Origin: an uncultured Lachnospiraceae bacterium
GTDB taxonomy: Bacteria; Bacillota_A; Clostridia; Lachnospirales; Lachnospiraceae
NCBI GenBank assembly: GCA_947564305.1
Contig: CANOBT010000053.1
Location: 1 to 34,019 of the forward strand
Reading direction: 5' to 3'
DNA length: 34,019 nt
Part shown: one piece after another, positions 32,082 to 34,019 of the stretch
Layout: each line of letters starts with the position of its first letter
How positions within the stretch are numbered: position 1 is the first letter of the stretch
Made by a program: the position numbers and the translations under genes
The notes under the pieces: generated by a model
Seen by the model: the letters and a program-made list of their open reading frames with translations, nothing else
Databases searched by the model: none
Told to the model about the DNA's origin: nothing

Positions 32082-32975
32082 ATGGCCACTTTGAAACAAC
32101 TAAAAACATTTATTGCCGTTGCAGAATATAAAAAAATGAGTGAGGCGGCTAAAATGCTTTATATTTCCCAGCCTACGGTAAGCCAGATCATATCTGACTT
32201 GGAGCATGAATATCAGGCAAAGTTCTTTGAACGCTCTCCAAAAGAATTAAAGATTACACCTGCGGGTTCGATTTTTTTATATAATGCCCGACAGATCATT
32301 GCCGGACACGAACATCTGGAACAGTCTATGAAAAAGGTCCACTCCCTGCGCCCTCTGCGTATCGGCGCCACCCTTACCATCGGCAACACCCTGATGGGAA
32401 CACTGGTAGAACATCTGATGGAACGGCATCCCGATATAGACATAACCGTTTTTGTAAACAATACCAAAATTATAGAGCAAAAAATAATCCACAATGAACT
32501 GGACCTTGCGCTTGTAGAAAATGTCATTACCCGACGGGAAATCATGACTACGCCGGTACTGGAGGATACGCTGTGCCTGATCTGCGGAAACAAACATCCC
32601 TTTGCATCCAGGACATCCGTCTCCCTGCCCGAGCTGCAGAATCAGACCTTTGTCATGCGGGAACAAGGCAGCGGCACAAGGGCTATGTTTGAAAATATCA
32701 TGATGACCCACCATATCCCCTATGTGATAAAGTGGGAATGCTGCAGCCGCTGCGCTATCATTGATGCGGTGCGCCATAACATGGGCCTGGGTGTCCTGTC
32801 ACGACGCTGCATCGAAGAATACGTTGAAAAAGGAGACATTAATGCCTGCACTCTGGAAAATGTATCTATGAACCGCTACTTCTATCTCTGTTATAACCAG
32901 AGTCAGACATACACTTCCCAGATGGAGGATTTTACAAATATCATCAACGATGTCCTGGCATTCAATGGGGATTAA
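32082..32975 (+). CDS. LysR-family transcription regulator
   Basis: The 297-residue protein has an N-terminal winged HTH (LKQLKTFIAVAEYKKMSEAA, KMLYISQPTVSQIISDLEHE) and a periplasmic-binding-like effector domain (LRIGATLTIGNTLMGTLVEH ... GLGVLSRRCIEEYVEKGD). CGGAGG precedes the ATG. It is divergent from the CoA-disulfide reductase gene with a palindrome between, so it probably controls that transcript and itself. By position and type it is comparable with CysL/CbbR-like regulators of sulfite reduction, but the effector is unknown. Confidence 0.92.
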   Translation: MATLKQLKTFIAVAEYKKMSEAAKMLYISQPTVSQIISDLEHEYQAKFFERSPKELKITPAGSIFLYNARQIIAGHEHLEQSMKKVHSLRPLRIGATLTIGNTLMGTLVEHLMERHPDIDITVFVNNTKIIEQKIIHNELDLALVENVITRREIMTTPVLEDTLCLICGNKHPFASRTSVSLPELQNQTFVMREQGSGTRAMFENIMMTHHIPYVIKWECCSRCAIIDAVRHNMGLGVLSRRCIEEYVEKGDINACTLENVSMNRYFYLCYNQSQTYTSQMEDFTNIINDVLAFNGD

Positions 32976-33041
32976 AATGCCTGTCTCAATGATTCTATCT
33001 GCTCACAACAAGAATGCAGCAACGGCAGATTCACATTTCAT

Positions 33042-34019
33042 TTACTTTCCAAACCGGACTTCACAGTCCTTGCGGAAGAAAGATATCCCGTAACAGTCGA
33101 TTTTTTTATAGCCCTCCAAGCGCAGTTCATCCATATATTTGTTATCATAAATCTGCTGCAATGCTTTTTCGGCGTCCGATTCCAGATCGTCGATGCCTTT
33201 CGAAACCTTTAATTCCAACACAAATGACCTGCCGCGCAGGGACGGGCTTCTGAGCATAATATCCGAGCGGCCGCTGCCAGACTCACGGTTCGATTTTACA
33301 AGATAATTGTCGCTCTGGCTCAGGATTCCGGTCAGGAAACCATGATAAAAATTCTCCGCGCTGTCATAGAAACTAATCGTGCGAAAAAGCTGGTCGTTCA
33401 GAATATCTCTTATTTCATCGGGATTTCCTTCTTCCAATGCTTTATATAAATCTCTGAAATCCTGTTTCCGGATTGTTTGGCGAAACCATCTCATAAGGGT
33501 ACTCTGATAAATGGTCTTCACTTCCGTATTCGGAATCTTCACCTGCAAAAAAATAGAGGACTCTTTAAAATATTCACTTTCTTTTGTCAGATATCCCGTA
33601 AAGAAAAGGAAATTCCACAGATTCTCTCCTGAACTGTGCATATCTCCATAGGTCACTTCTTCGTGTACCTGGATATCCAGGGTCTTCCCGTCCAAAAGGC
33701 TCTCAATCTGCCCTTTCGTTTCTCTGTCGGCCCGGGCGATCAAATCCTTAATAATATCATTGGAACTGGTGTTAATCCAGTAGGGATGCGGAAACGCATT
33801 GACATCTGAATATAAATCGTACAGAAACTTTATCACACTCCACGGATTGTAAACCTCTGAATCCCCGAATTTGTATCCGTCATACCATTCTTTCATCGTT
33901 GGAAAACGGCTGTCTGCATCATAATATTTCATCATACTCAGCACTTCCGTTTCGGTGAATCCAAAATGTTCACTATATTTTTTGTCTAATATGGAAATAA
34001 TCAAGATACTCCGCAAGCT
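33042..34019 (-). CDS. AAA-ATPase-like / PD-(D/E)XK nuclease family protein, 5' end outside window
   Basis: About 325 C-terminal residues are present and the frame runs off the window edge. The visible part begins in the linker of the family ([20 protein letters not shown]), continues with [20 protein letters not shown] and [16 protein letters not shown], and ends in a PD-(D/E)XK nuclease-like domain ([20 protein letters not shown] then [20 protein letters not shown]). The ATP-binding domain would lie to the right. These genes are numerous in Lachnospiraceae and Bacteroidetes and are often found in variable regions; their role is not established. Confidence 0.85.
   Translation of the reverse strand, partial: SLRSILIISILDKKYSEHFGFTETEVLSMMKYYDADSRFPTMKEWYDGYKFGDSEVYNPWSVIKFLYDLYSDVNAFPHPYWINTSSNDIIKDLIARADRETKGQIESLLDGKTLDIQVHEEVTYGDMHSSGENLWNFLFFTGYLTKESEYFKESSIFLQVKIPNTEVKTIYQSTLMRWFRQTIRKQDFRDLYKALEEGNPDEIRDILNDQLFRTISFYDSAENFYHGFLTGILSQSDNYLVKSNRESGSGRSDIMLRSPSLRGRSFVLELKVSKGIDDLESDAEKALQQIYDNKYMDELRLEGYKKIDCYGISFFRKDCEVRFGK

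Overview
The window reads as chromosome of an anaerobic Firmicute of class Clostridia, probably a Lachnospiraceae-type gut organism. The support is indirect: strong AGGAGG ribosome binding sites, Clostridia-type asrABC and nar genes, a RepA_N/ParAB module of the kind found on Clostridia integrative elements and plasmids, and an AAA-ATPase-like/PD-(D/E)XK gene. I see no rRNA, tRNA, CRISPR array or intact transposase.

Left region (1 to about 6.85 kb, all minus strand): part of an integrative conjugative element or plasmid. In transcription order it holds a DUF6075-like gene, a DUF3970-like gene, a SymE-like gene, parA, parB, a RepA_N replication initiator, a small membrane protein, a short Xre regulator and two sigma-region-4 proteins. 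The repA gene carries a 23-bp-period palindromic repeat array inside its coding sequence, a candidate origin. Three large palindromes lie upstream of the xre gene. Conjugation genes, if present, lie to the left of the window.

Scar region (about 6.85 to 11.35 kb): a graveyard and small-cargo zone. Two broken copies of the start of a peptide-type ABC ATPase gene flank a PIN-domain toxin pair and a 444-residue membrane protein of unknown function that has its own strong promoter. A shattered AlbA_2-type ATP-binding gene lies at the right end.

Sugar ABC operon (11.4 to 14.7 kb, plus strand): a substrate-binding lipoprotein and two permeases, with a consensus promoter, an internal hairpin and a closing terminator. 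No ATPase gene is present, so a shared ATPase elsewhere is likely.

Nitrogen/sulfur respiration and assimilation region (14.7 to 32 kb, minus strand): one long apparent transcript runs asrA-asrB-asrC, molybdopterin nitrate reductase (narA-like), four-cluster ferredoxin (narB-like), FAD oxidoreductase (narC-like), a TDT-family anion channel, a MobA-MobB fusion and MoeA. Upstream, a second transcript runs from a CoA-disulfide-reductase/rhodanese protein, through a second siroheme reductase, HemA and a HemC-CobA-HemD triple fusion, to a Crp/Fnr regulator. A divergent LysR regulator sits at the head. Together the genes can make the molybdenum cofactor, supply tetrapyrrole toward siroheme, reduce nitrate, and reduce sulfite and/or nitrite. 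HemB, HemL and the precorrin-2 dehydrogenase/ferrochelatase are not in the window.

Right edge (33 to 34 kb): the C-terminal part of an AAA-ATPase-like/PD-(D/E)XK protein, cut by the window end.
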